Origin: Mariniphaga sediminis
GTDB taxonomy: Bacteria; Bacteroidota; Bacteroidia; Bacteroidales; Prolixibacteraceae
Reading direction: 5' to 3'
DNA: 64,000 bases
Assembly: GCF_003573545.1 (NCBI RefSeq)
Contig: NZ_QWET01000022.1
Location: 1 to 64,000, forward strand
Shown one piece after another: positions 9,770 to 18,392 of the stretch (position 1 is its first letter; each line of letters starts with the position of its first letter). The notes beneath the pieces were generated by a model. The model worked only from the letters and a program-made list of their open reading frames with translations, was not told the DNA's origin and searched no databases. The position numbers were made by a program, and so were the translations under genes.

Positions 9770-11416
9770 TTATTGATAAACACGCACGTAGTCTATCTCC
9801 ATCGAAGATTCGGTAAAGGCCCCATCAATTGTTCCTCCTAAATTTCCACCCATCGCCACATTAAGAATAAGGAACTGATTGGCGTCGAATGGCCAGGTAT
9901 CAGCATCTTTAACATCAGGCTTGTAGGTATAGAAAATCTCATTGTCAACTAAAAATGATATTTGGTTCGGTGACCAGTTTACTGAATAAATATGGAACCC
10001 GGAAGAAGCATCGGCCACTGTTGTTGAACCCATATTTTCAGTTGCACCGTAGCTTGACGGGGTATGTATTGCCCCCTGAACATGACCGGGATTGTTGCCA
10101 ATTGCTTCCATAATATCAATTTCGCCACATGCAGGCCAGCCGGCAGTTTCAAAATTGGATCCCAACATCCATATGGCTGGCCAGGTACCACCCCCTTCCG
10201 GAAGTTTGGCTCTTACATCCACTCTACCATATGTAAAATCATATAAGCCCTGCGATTTTAGCCTTGCAGAGGTATAACTGCTTCCCTCGTAGTCTTCTTT
10301 TTTAGCTGTAATTTTCAGTATCCCATCGATAACAGATACATTATCTGTGCGGTTGGTGTAATACTGTGATTCGCCATTTCCCCAGCCATTATTTCCTGTC
10401 CCAATATCGTAGGTCCAGTTGGCGTTATTAGGTGCACCATTGGTATCAAATTCATCGGCCCATACCAGGTTGGTGTATTCAACATCAACACTCTGGTTAT
10501 TATCGCCGGGTTTTACCGATGTAAAAATATGATACCAGGCATAGGTTCCGTCTTCCTCAATACGAACTTTTAAAATATTGTCGGTAACCTCAATAATTTC
10601 GTAATCGCTTTTGCCAACCCACCAGCTCATGTATCCGCCATCGGACAGGCTGAAGCTTGTTCCCCGGTAACCACCATCAATGGTTGCAATAGACGAAGCA
10701 GGAGCAAATGAAACATTTTTAACGCCAAACGGATCAACTACATCGGTGCCATGACATACATCGCCTTCCACACCAATTTTTCCGGCATATGTTCCGGGTA
10801 TAAATGAAGTTCCTTCGGTTTGTTCGAATGTCATACCATCAGCTGTTTTTGTAAAAACAAATTCGGCACCGTACATACATTCTTTCTCATAGGCTGCTGC
10901 GGTATACCATGCGGCATACGCTTTTCCCGGATCTTCGAAGTTCGGCCCCAAACCCACATGTGCAGGCTGATCGGCCGCCCAATACCAGGTTTTTGAACTT
11001 CCTCCGGTTAAGAATTCCACCACCTCATCGTCGGTGAAACTACTGAAAACTTCAACCGGAACCGTTGCGCTCGATTGAATGCCTCCGGTACCTACAGCAA
11101 CAACCGTAACATTATAGGTATTCACTCCATTTTTCGAAAAACGATGGGTAATTTTTCCGTCGGCAGAAATTTCATTGTCTTTGCCATCGTCAAACATATA
11201 GTTAAAGGTGATATTGTTGCTGGCAGAGGCGGTAAAATTTACCAAACCACTACCATCGCCGTAAGGATTATCCGCATCAACACCAACTACTTCGTAACTT
11301 AATTCTACATTTGTTGGTGTAACCAATTCTCCCAATTCGTAATTGTTGTCTTTACACCCGCTAAATACTAATTGGAAACCAAGCAGGATAACTAATATAT
11401 ATTTTAGATTTTTCAT
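9770..11416 (-). CDS. Multidomain GH16 laminarinase lipoprotein with PKD and accessory module
   Basis: A 548-residue lipoprotein (signal ending VFSGC, Cys21). Domain order: PKD-like fold at about 30-125, an accessory module at about 135-300, then GH16 at about 310-548 with the catalytic GEIDIMEA motif (E432, D434, E437). The accessory module (TWYWAADQ, VGLGPNFEDP, YMSWWVG, TYAWYHIFT) resembles the two C-terminal modules of the neighbouring 689-residue binding lipoprotein, which suggests a common glucan-binding role. As a surface enzyme it would provide the first endo-cut on beta-1,3-glucan. Gap to the upstream gene is 53 bp, so it is in the same operon. Confidence 0.92.
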   Translation of the reverse strand: MKNLKYILVILLGFQLVFSGCKDNNYELGELVTPTNVELSYEVVGVDADNPYGDGSGLVNFTASASNNITFNYMFDDGKDNEISADGKITHRFSKNGVNTYNVTVVAVGTGGIQSSATVPVEVFSSFTDDEVVEFLTGGSSKTWYWAADQPAHVGLGPNFEDPGKAYAAWYTAAAYEKECMYGAEFVFTKTADGMTFEQTEGTSFIPGTYAGKIGVEGDVCHGTDVVDPFGVKNVSFAPASSIATIDGGYRGTSFSLSDGGYMSWWVGKSDYEIIEVTDNILKVRIEEDGTYAWYHIFTSVKPGDNNQSVDVEYTNLVWADEFDTNGAPNNANWTYDIGTGNNGWGNGESQYYTNRTDNVSVIDGILKITAKKEDYEGSSYTSARLKSQGLYDFTYGRVDVRAKLPEGGGTWPAIWMLGSNFETAGWPACGEIDIMEAIGNNPGHVQGAIHTPSSYGATENMGSTTVADASSGFHIYSVNWSPNQISFLVDNEIFYTYKPDVKDADTWPFDANQFLILNVAMGGNLGGTIDGAFTESSMEIDYVRVYQ

Positions 11417-11469
11417 CTCCTTATTATTAATTGATTTATTAAAAATTCAATGTAACCCCGTTTCATCTT

Positions 11470-13539
11470 TTAGTTTTTAACAAGCTTAAATCTCCACCAG
11501 GCTTCACCACCCACATGAATATCCACGGTCATTACCGTTTCATCTTCTGAGAGTTCAACGATATAAGTTACCGACTCAGGCGCATTGGCAGGATCTCCCA
11601 ACTCAGCACCATTAATGGCTTTTGGAATACCGAGGTAAGCCCCTTTGCCATTTAAGGTAAGTGTCCCGGCACCGGCGTCGTAGGTATATGTTGCTGCATT
11701 TGAACCATCATGCGGAGCAACGGGTGCTCCACAAGCATCGCTGCCCCCCTGCCAGCCTTCAACCCAAGTGTCGGTACCCAGGTCGTTCGTAAATGAACCA
11801 TCCGCACCAAATATATAGGCATCGTCGAACAAACATGCCCTGTCAGTAACTCCGGCAGCATCAATAGCCCACCAGGACATATCACCTTGTCCCGGACCAA
11901 CGCCAATAGCTGCAGCCTCCGGAGCAATTTTCCAGCTTCCTTCAAACGGCGAGGCAGCAATATCGGCAGTTTTAATCAGTTTGTAACGCCACCAGCCTCC
12001 GCCAATATCGATGTTTACAATCATGGTATTATCATCAACCAGTTCGATCTGGTAGGTAATCGCCTCCGGAGCATCAGCCGGATTGGCAAGCTCTCCACCA
12101 TTGTAGGCTTTTGGAATTCCCAGAAATGCGCCCTTGCCATTCAGGGTTACTGTTCCGGCACCCGCATCATAACTGAAGGCAGCCATTGCCGAACCATCAT
12201 GCGGAGCAACCGGGGCTCCGCAGGCATCGCTTCCTCCCTGCCAGCCTTCAATCCAGGTATCGGCTCCTAAAACATTGCTGAATGTTCCGTTATTATAGAA
12301 TATATATTGATCATCAAAGAAGCAAGACCTGTCGGCAACTCCGGCAGCATCAATGGCCCACCATGAAATATCGCCAAAGTTTGGACCAACTCCAATAGAA
12401 CCTGCCTCAGGAGCCACCTGCCAAATACCTGCAAGCGGGCTGCCACCCGATGGTGCTGCTGTTAACTTAATATCATCGAAATAGTAGGTTGAACCGTCTC
12501 CGGTATTGCCAAAGTCGAAGAATATTACCACTTTCTGATATTCGTTATTTATATCGATAGTCGAGAAGTTGAATGAAAGTTCTTCCCATTCGTTGGCAAC
12601 AGTTGTTGCAGCGTCAACTTCCATTGAAATGGCTCCATCGTTTAGATTTTCCACTTTCAGTTTAACCACAGCACCCACTTTTGGCGACCATGTTTTCACC
12701 TTAAAGATTTGCTTCGTTGAAAAATCGATCGGGTTTTCAAGGGTGAGCAGTGTCCCTCCCCAAACTTCAGCACCTTCTGATTTTACCAACTGTGCTACTC
12801 TTGCGCTGGTATTCATGCCATTTGCATCAGGATTATCAATTACTTCAGAAGCTACACCACCAAAATCGCCAAAGGCATAATTAACGGTGTATGATTCGAA
12901 ACTTACCGGCAGGTTAACCGGATCGGAAGCTGCATCAATTGTTATCGTCTCAGTGTAAGCTGTTGTAGCAGCACCTGCACTTTTTGCAATTACTTTTAAT
13001 TCGTAATCACCGGGTTCTGAGTAGGTATGCGTTGCCTCCTCTCCAGGTAAAACATGTGTAGGTTCTTCGTTCTCCACATCGCCAAAATAAATATCGATAA
13101 CAGTGGCAAAAGTTGCTGTGGCCGAAACCTTAACTATTTTCGGATTTGTATCATCTTTGGTAATGGTAACCACAAGATTTTCAGGGGCTTTAAAAGTTAC
13201 ATTTAACTCCTTGGTAATTTTGGTAGTTAAACCAGTTATTCCTGTTGCTGTAATCTCTACCTGATAAACTCCCTCAGGATATATATGAGTGGTTGATTCC
13301 AGCGTACTAAGTTCTTCAGATTCACCATCGCCAAACTCTACCAGGTAACTTGCTGCCCCTTCAGCGTTTGGGAAAATACTTACCAAACCGGTATTATCCT
13401 GGGTTACATCAAAAACCGCGTTTACATTCTGAGGCGCTGTAATGTAATCCAGCGAATAAAATTTATCTTCGTCTGTTACGCAGGCTATGGCCAAAAGGAG
13501 AATAAACAGAAATGCGAAACTATTTTTTAACATCTTCAT
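11470..13539 (-). CDS. Surface glycan-binding lipoprotein with PKD domains and tandem modules
   Basis: About 689 residues from the ATG at 13539 (a TTG at 13548 is also in frame). The signal ends LLLAIAC, giving a lipidated Cys. Two PKD-like beta-sandwich domains follow (about residues 30-200), then a jelly-roll, carbohydrate-binding-like domain ending TYYFDDIKL, then two closely similar modules of about 160 residues. It has no recognisable catalytic domain. Its place right after susD fits a SusE/SusF-like surface glycan-binding protein for beta-glucan. Aromatic residues (SWWAID, WQGG, WWR) in both modules are candidate sugar platforms. Confidence 0.82.
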   Translation of the reverse strand: MKMLKNSFAFLFILLLAIACVTDEDKFYSLDYITAPQNVNAVFDVTQDNTGLVSIFPNAEGAASYLVEFGDGESEELSTLESTTHIYPEGVYQVEITATGITGLTTKITKELNVTFKAPENLVVTITKDDTNPKIVKVSATATFATVIDIYFGDVENEEPTHVLPGEEATHTYSEPGDYELKVIAKSAGAATTAYTETITIDAASDPVNLPVSFESYTVNYAFGDFGGVASEVIDNPDANGMNTSARVAQLVKSEGAEVWGGTLLTLENPIDFSTKQIFKVKTWSPKVGAVVKLKVENLNDGAISMEVDAATTVANEWEELSFNFSTIDINNEYQKVVIFFDFGNTGDGSTYYFDDIKLTAAPSGGSPLAGIWQVAPEAGSIGVGPNFGDISWWAIDAAGVADRSCFFDDQYIFYNNGTFSNVLGADTWIEGWQGGSDACGAPVAPHDGSAMAAFSYDAGAGTVTLNGKGAFLGIPKAYNGGELANPADAPEAITYQIELVDDNTMIVNIDIGGGWWRYKLIKTADIAASPFEGSWKIAPEAAAIGVGPGQGDMSWWAIDAAGVTDRACLFDDAYIFGADGSFTNDLGTDTWVEGWQGGSDACGAPVAPHDGSNAATYTYDAGAGTLTLNGKGAYLGIPKAINGAELGDPANAPESVTYIVELSEDETVMTVDIHVGGEAWWRFKLVKN
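11473..12430 (-). repeat. Tandem intragenic duplication in the binding protein
   Basis: Two adjacent units of about 489 bp (163 codons) encode near-copies: both contain SWWAIDAAGV, DTW, EGWQGGSDACGAPVAPHDGS and NGKGA.LGIPKA. The offset is seen directly, with the same 20-base stretch near 11702 and 12191. Similarity at the DNA level points to a fairly recent duplication or gene conversion. Unit ends are approximate. Confidence 0.85.
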
Positions 13540-13559
13540 TTTATTCAAAGTTTATAGGT

Positions 13560-15044
13560 TTAATAATTTGGGTTTTGTTCCCAAAGTCCGTTCGAGAATT
13601 CAATCTCTTCCAATGGAATTGGAAATACTTCATGTTTCCCAGCTACAAATCCTTCAATTTCATTGGCAGCTCGTCCGGTGCGTACCAAATCGAAAAAATG
13701 GTGTCCTTCTCCCATTAGTTCCACACGACGTTCTTGATAGATCGCATCTGTTAGCGCAGCACCGGTTAGAGTAACAGCATGGTCGTCGTCGCCAAATGCC
13801 CTGGCGCGCACTTCCGATAAGTACTGCTGTGCTTTTGTGTCAGATATTCCTCCGCGGTTATTTGCTTCTGCAGCCATTAATAACACATCGGCATAACGAA
13901 TTGCCCGGTAGTTATTGGGATTGGTCAGGTTTAAGTCACCCTGAGCATCGGCACTTCTTTTGCGTGGAATATATTTACGGTTGAAATAACCGGTGTGTTC
14001 GTTCCCTGTGGTATACGTGGCACCTGTTTCTTCAGCCCAGGCTTCAATATCCAAAATGGTTACATCTTTACGCAGGTCTCCGGGCTCAAACTGATCAACG
14101 GCATCCTGCGTAGGAACGTTAAAGCTGAAACCAGGAGTAAACAATGGGCCATCGTATCCGCGAACCCCGCTAAAACCAACAGCAACGTTCCCTTCGCTAC
14201 ATTGTAAACATCCAAAATCCGCTCCTTCCACATCGGTGTACTGAACTTCGAAAACCGATTCAGATCCATTTTCTCCTTCATTTTCAAAAATAGAGTTGTA
14301 ATCTTCAACCAACGAGTAATTTCCGCCGTTTATCACATCTTCCAAAACCGAAGCGGCTTCGCTAAATTTATCCTGAAACAGGTACGCTTTTCCGAGCAAA
14401 GCCTGGGCAGCACCTTTGGTGGCACGGCCTGTTTCCTCTGGAATTTCGTTCAACACCGAAATGGCAGCCAGCAAATCGCTTTCAATTTGAGCATAAACAT
14501 CAGTGACTGAAGAACGGGGAATAGTTGTTTCATCGCCCAGTTTAAAGCGTTCATCCACTTTTAACGGAATAGGACCAAACCATTTTACCAGTTCAAAATG
14601 GTAATAGGCTCTTAGAAACAGAATTTCTCCCACCATTTCGTCTTTCCCGTCAAATTCCGTTTTGTCTTTAAATTCCATAAAATAGTTGGTACGCTGCACA
14701 CCGGCAAACATCCAGTTCCAAATATCTTTTAGGTTGCTATTGGTTGGTGTATGAATCATATCATCAATTTGTTGCCATCCTACAACATCCGTAGCGCTTT
14801 CGCCTCCACACAAGGTGTTGTTCGAAGCAAATTCACCTACAATAGCATTGGCGTAAGTTGATTGCAGCAAATCGTAAGCAGCAACAAGTGCATTGTAATA
14901 ATCGCCTTCCGAATTGAAATAGTTCTCAGAATCGATTGAGTATTCCGGAGATATCTTGACAAAGTCATCGGTACATGAAAATGTGAGTGATGAAATTATC
15001 AGAACCACGGTAAATGTGACTTTATAAATTATGTTATTGTTCAT
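13560..15044 (-). CDS. SusD-like nutrient-binding outer-membrane lipoprotein
   Basis: A 494-residue SusD/RagB protein. The signal ends SLTFSC (Cys24). The SusD N-terminal region (YFNSEGDYYNALVAAYD) and the C-terminal block (RYADVLLMAAEANN, RRVELMGEGHHFFDLVRTG) are both present and full length. SusD caps the SusC barrel and delivers glycan to it. It lies 11 bp downstream of susC, the standard pair, and just upstream of the binding lipoprotein. Substrate (beta-1,3-glucan) is inferred from the surrounding GH16/GH17/GH149 genes. Confidence 0.95.
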   Translation of the reverse strand: MNNNIIYKVTFTVVLIISSLTFSCTDDFVKISPEYSIDSENYFNSEGDYYNALVAAYDLLQSTYANAIVGEFASNNTLCGGESATDVVGWQQIDDMIHTPTNSNLKDIWNWMFAGVQRTNYFMEFKDKTEFDGKDEMVGEILFLRAYYHFELVKWFGPIPLKVDERFKLGDETTIPRSSVTDVYAQIESDLLAAISVLNEIPEETGRATKGAAQALLGKAYLFQDKFSEAASVLEDVINGGNYSLVEDYNSIFENEGENGSESVFEVQYTDVEGADFGCLQCSEGNVAVGFSGVRGYDGPLFTPGFSFNVPTQDAVDQFEPGDLRKDVTILDIEAWAEETGATYTTGNEHTGYFNRKYIPRKRSADAQGDLNLTNPNNYRAIRYADVLLMAAEANNRGGISDTKAQQYLSEVRARAFGDDDHAVTLTGAALTDAIYQERRVELMGEGHHFFDLVRTGRAANEIEGFVAGKHEVFPIPLEEIEFSNGLWEQNPNY

Positions 15045-15055
15045 TTTGCTACTTT

Positions 15056-18000
15056 TTAGAAGTTAAGATTTAAACCGAAAGTAAACGTTCGTGCTGCCGG
15101 ATAAACACCAGCGTCAAAACCTGCACCCAGCGGGCTTCCGAATTCATCAGATTCTCTCTCTCCTCCGCCAACTGAACTTGCCGGGTCATAACCAGTATAA
15201 TTGGTAAGAGTGAACAAGTTGCTAACACTTCCATAAAACCGCAGTGAAGAGATTTTAATTTTTTCGGTTAAACGACCCGGAATAGTATACCCCAACTGCA
15301 GGTTTTGCAGCCTTAAGAACGAGGCATCTTCAACATAAAAATCTGAAAATACGTTATTTGAAGTTGCGGCCGTAGTAATTCGGGGCACTTTATTGCTTGT
15401 TCCGGGGCCAGTCCAACGAGCAAGGGTATAACTAAGTTTATTGGCATTTGGCTGCACACGCTCGTAGTTCCTGACCATTTCATTGCCGATTGATGCATAG
15501 GAATACGCAATAAAATCGAAGCCCTTAAATTTCAATGACACATTTAACCCCATGGTTATATCAGGAATCGGATTCCCAATATTTGTACGGTCATCAGAGT
15601 CAATTACCTCATCATTATTTATATCTACGTAACGGATATCGCCGGGGGCAGCTTCAGCACCCAAAGCCGTCTGAGATGGGTGTGCGTCAACCTCGGCCTG
15701 GCTTTGGAACAGCCCATCGGTTTTATAACCATAAAAATAACCAATTGGCAGACCAACTTCCATACGGGCCGGTAATGGTTGACCAACACCAAAACCTCCG
15801 CCTACCACAAAACCGGATCCGTTATTCACTTCCAAAACTTCATTTTTCAGAGTGGTAAGGTTGTAGTTAACATCAAAAGTAAAACCTTTCACTATGCTTC
15901 CCCGGGTACCAATGGCAAACTCGAAACCGCTGTTTTTAACTGTTCCGGCATTTACTGTTGGGCCAGCCGCACCAGGCGCGCCAACACCTAAAATTCCTGA
16001 AACCGGAATATTTCCAATTAGTAGGTTATTTGTTTTTTTAACGAAATAATCCATATTAATGTCGAGCCTGTTGTTAAATAATTTTACATCAGCCCCCACA
16101 TCAAACTGTTCCGATTCTTCCCACTTAATAGCCGGGTTCGGACTGGCGCCAACAGCTGTACCGTTTACAAGAGTTCCATCCAAAACATAGGTTCCTTCTC
16201 CGGATAACCGGGAAAAATACTGGTAATCGTCAATTTTGTCCGATCCCAGAATACCATAGCTTAAACGAAGCTTCAGCATATCAATATTTTCCTTATCTTT
16301 TAAAAAGTTCTCTTTCGAAATATTCCAACCCAATGTTGTTGAAGGAAAATATGCAACGGTATTTTCCGGGCCGAATTTTGTGGAAGCATCCCGCCTTAAC
16401 ATAGCCGATACCAGGTACTTTCCGTTATAATCATATTGTAAACGTGTAAAATATGACAACCGACGTTGGTCATAGGTCCATGAATCTGCAGACTTGGAAT
16501 TTGGAATCCCATTGGCTAATCCGATATCCGCAAATTCCCATGAATTATTTGGTATATCGTACCCTGTTGCTTCCAAATGGTCTCCCCAGGTTTTAAATAC
16601 TGTAGTACCAAGCGTGACTGTTAAATGATGTGATTCGTTAAAGGTATTATCATAAGTTAAAAATGTGTCGAAAGTGTAATCGTTAAATGATTTTTTTTCC
16701 TGCGTCACGCTGCTTCTGCTAACATCAAATACTTTACCTCCGTAATCAATAATTTTCGAAAACGACTTGTAGTTACTGTTTGATGTATTAAAACCAATTC
16801 GTGAAGTAGCTTTTATATGCTGTGTAATATCAAAGTCTAATCCGAAATTACCGTTCCATTTTTTTAGATTGTAAGCATTATGGGTATTGGCAACTTGTGC
16901 TAACGGGTTAATAATTTCGATACCTAAATTTGAAGGAGCCAGCGTATAATCTCCATTTTCGTCGTAAACAGAAATTGTTGAAGGCATATTTATTCCGTTA
17001 AAGAGTACCGATGCCAAACCAAAATCGTTAAACGACTGGCGATCGATAGTGGTAAACATGAGCGATGACTTAAACCTCACCCAGTCAGCCAAATCGGCAC
17101 CCAGGCTTACTTTGGCGGTATTCCTGTCATATCCCGATTTGTCCCGGCCAATAATACCCTCCTGGTGCAAGTCAGAAGCGCTTAAGGCATACACCATTTT
17201 TTCTGAACCACCTGAAACACTAATGTCGTTATTATAAATTGGAGCCGTTTCAAAAAGTTCATTTTGCCAGTTTGTTCCGGTTCCTAATCCAGAAATGTTT
17301 GCATAAGGAAGATCCTGGCCATTGGCAGCATATGCTTCATTGAGCAAAACCGCATATTCGGTGGCGTTTAATACAGGTAACTTACGCGAAGTTTTCTGGA
17401 TACCTACCGAACTGTTGACAGTAACTCTTGTTGGCGTATTTTTTTTGCCGCTTTTCGTAGTAATCAAAATAATACCGTTTGCACCAACTGTTCCGTAAAT
17501 AGCTGCCTGGGCATCTTTTAATACCGTAATAGATTCAATATCGCTTGGATTCAGTGTGCTCAAGTCTCCCTGATAACCATCAATAATGGTAACCGGAGAG
17601 GCATCGCCATTGGTTGAAATCCCCCGGATTCGAATGTCGAGGCCAGCTCCCGGTGCCCCCGACTGCGTAGTTACATTTACACCGGCCATGGTTCCTTGCA
17701 AAGCTTGTTCCACCTTAACCGGTTTAATGTTTTCGATGGTTTCTGCATTTACCATTGAAACAGCTCCGGTAACATCTTCTTTCTTTTGTGTACCGTAACC
17801 AATAACAACAACCTCATCAAGGCCTGTGGTTTCGGTTTCAAGAACTACGTTAATTTCGGTTTGACTGTTTACCGGAATAATTTGTGTTTTTAATCCAATA
17901 AATGAAAACCGAACGTTGGCATTGGCCGGAATCTGTAATTGATAAACACCATCAATATTGGTTATTGTACCATTCGTTGTTCCTTCCTGAACTACAGTAA

Positions 18001-18118
18001 CTCCAGGAAGAGGCATCCCGTCATCTGCTGAAGTAACCACACCTTTAAGTGTAATCTCCTGCGCAAATACTCCTGTAGATAACAGAGTAAGAATAATCAG
18101 ATAGATTGTTTTCTTCAT
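15056..18118 (-). CDS. SusC-like TonB-dependent outer-membrane transporter
   Basis: A 1020-residue SusC/RagA transporter. It has a signal peptide (ending GVFAQE), a carboxypeptidase-D-like N-terminal domain (ITLKGVVTSADDGMPLPGV), a TonB-box-like stretch before the plug (LDEVVVIGYG), the plug (VLKDAQAAIYG) and a full beta-barrel ending FGLNLNF. It imports glycan pieces bound by SusD. The 274-bp region upstream should hold the locus promoter, but I could not find a clear TAnnTTTG element there. Induction is expected through the regulator encoded immediately upstream. Confidence 0.95.
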   Translation of the reverse strand: MKKTIYLIILTLLSTGVFAQEITLKGVVTSADDGMPLPGVTVVQEGTTNGTITNIDGVYQLQIPANANVRFSFIGLKTQIIPVNSQTEINVVLETETTGLDEVVVIGYGTQKKEDVTGAVSMVNAETIENIKPVKVEQALQGTMAGVNVTTQSGAPGAGLDIRIRGISTNGDASPVTIIDGYQGDLSTLNPSDIESITVLKDAQAAIYGTVGANGIILITTKSGKKNTPTRVTVNSSVGIQKTSRKLPVLNATEYAVLLNEAYAANGQDLPYANISGLGTGTNWQNELFETAPIYNNDISVSGGSEKMVYALSASDLHQEGIIGRDKSGYDRNTAKVSLGADLADWVRFKSSLMFTTIDRQSFNDFGLASVLFNGINMPSTISVYDENGDYTLAPSNLGIEIINPLAQVANTHNAYNLKKWNGNFGLDFDITQHIKATSRIGFNTSNSNYKSFSKIIDYGGKVFDVSRSSVTQEKKSFNDYTFDTFLTYDNTFNESHHLTVTLGTTVFKTWGDHLEATGYDIPNNSWEFADIGLANGIPNSKSADSWTYDQRRLSYFTRLQYDYNGKYLVSAMLRRDASTKFGPENTVAYFPSTTLGWNISKENFLKDKENIDMLKLRLSYGILGSDKIDDYQYFSRLSGEGTYVLDGTLVNGTAVGASPNPAIKWEESEQFDVGADVKLFNNRLDINMDYFVKKTNNLLIGNIPVSGILGVGAPGAAGPTVNAGTVKNSGFEFAIGTRGSIVKGFTFDVNYNLTTLKNEVLEVNNGSGFVVGGGFGVGQPLPARMEVGLPIGYFYGYKTDGLFQSQAEVDAHPSQTALGAEAAPGDIRYVDINNDEVIDSDDRTNIGNPIPDITMGLNVSLKFKGFDFIAYSYASIGNEMVRNYERVQPNANKLSYTLARWTGPGTSNKVPRITTAATSNNVFSDFYVEDASFLRLQNLQLGYTIPGRLTEKIKISSLRFYGSVSNLFTLTNYTGYDPASSVGGGERESDEFGSPLGAGFDAGVYPAARTFTFGLNLNF

Positions 18119-18392
18119 ACGATTTTAGATTTTGAATTTTATTATTAAGAACTGAGGCTCTTGCATTTTTGTTCCCCAAAGTTCTTACTTGTCTTTTTCA
18201 AGTCCTAAAAAACACACTCTGCTTAAACACTACACACTCAAATTTTATACACTACAAAAACACATCACTAAAATAATAAGTCATTTATTTTTAGTAATTT
18301 ATAATTTGTATTATGGTTGTTCTATTACTTTTATTAATTGGTGTGCCGGAAAAACAAAATAACATTGGAAATTGCTCCGTAGTTGTTACTTT

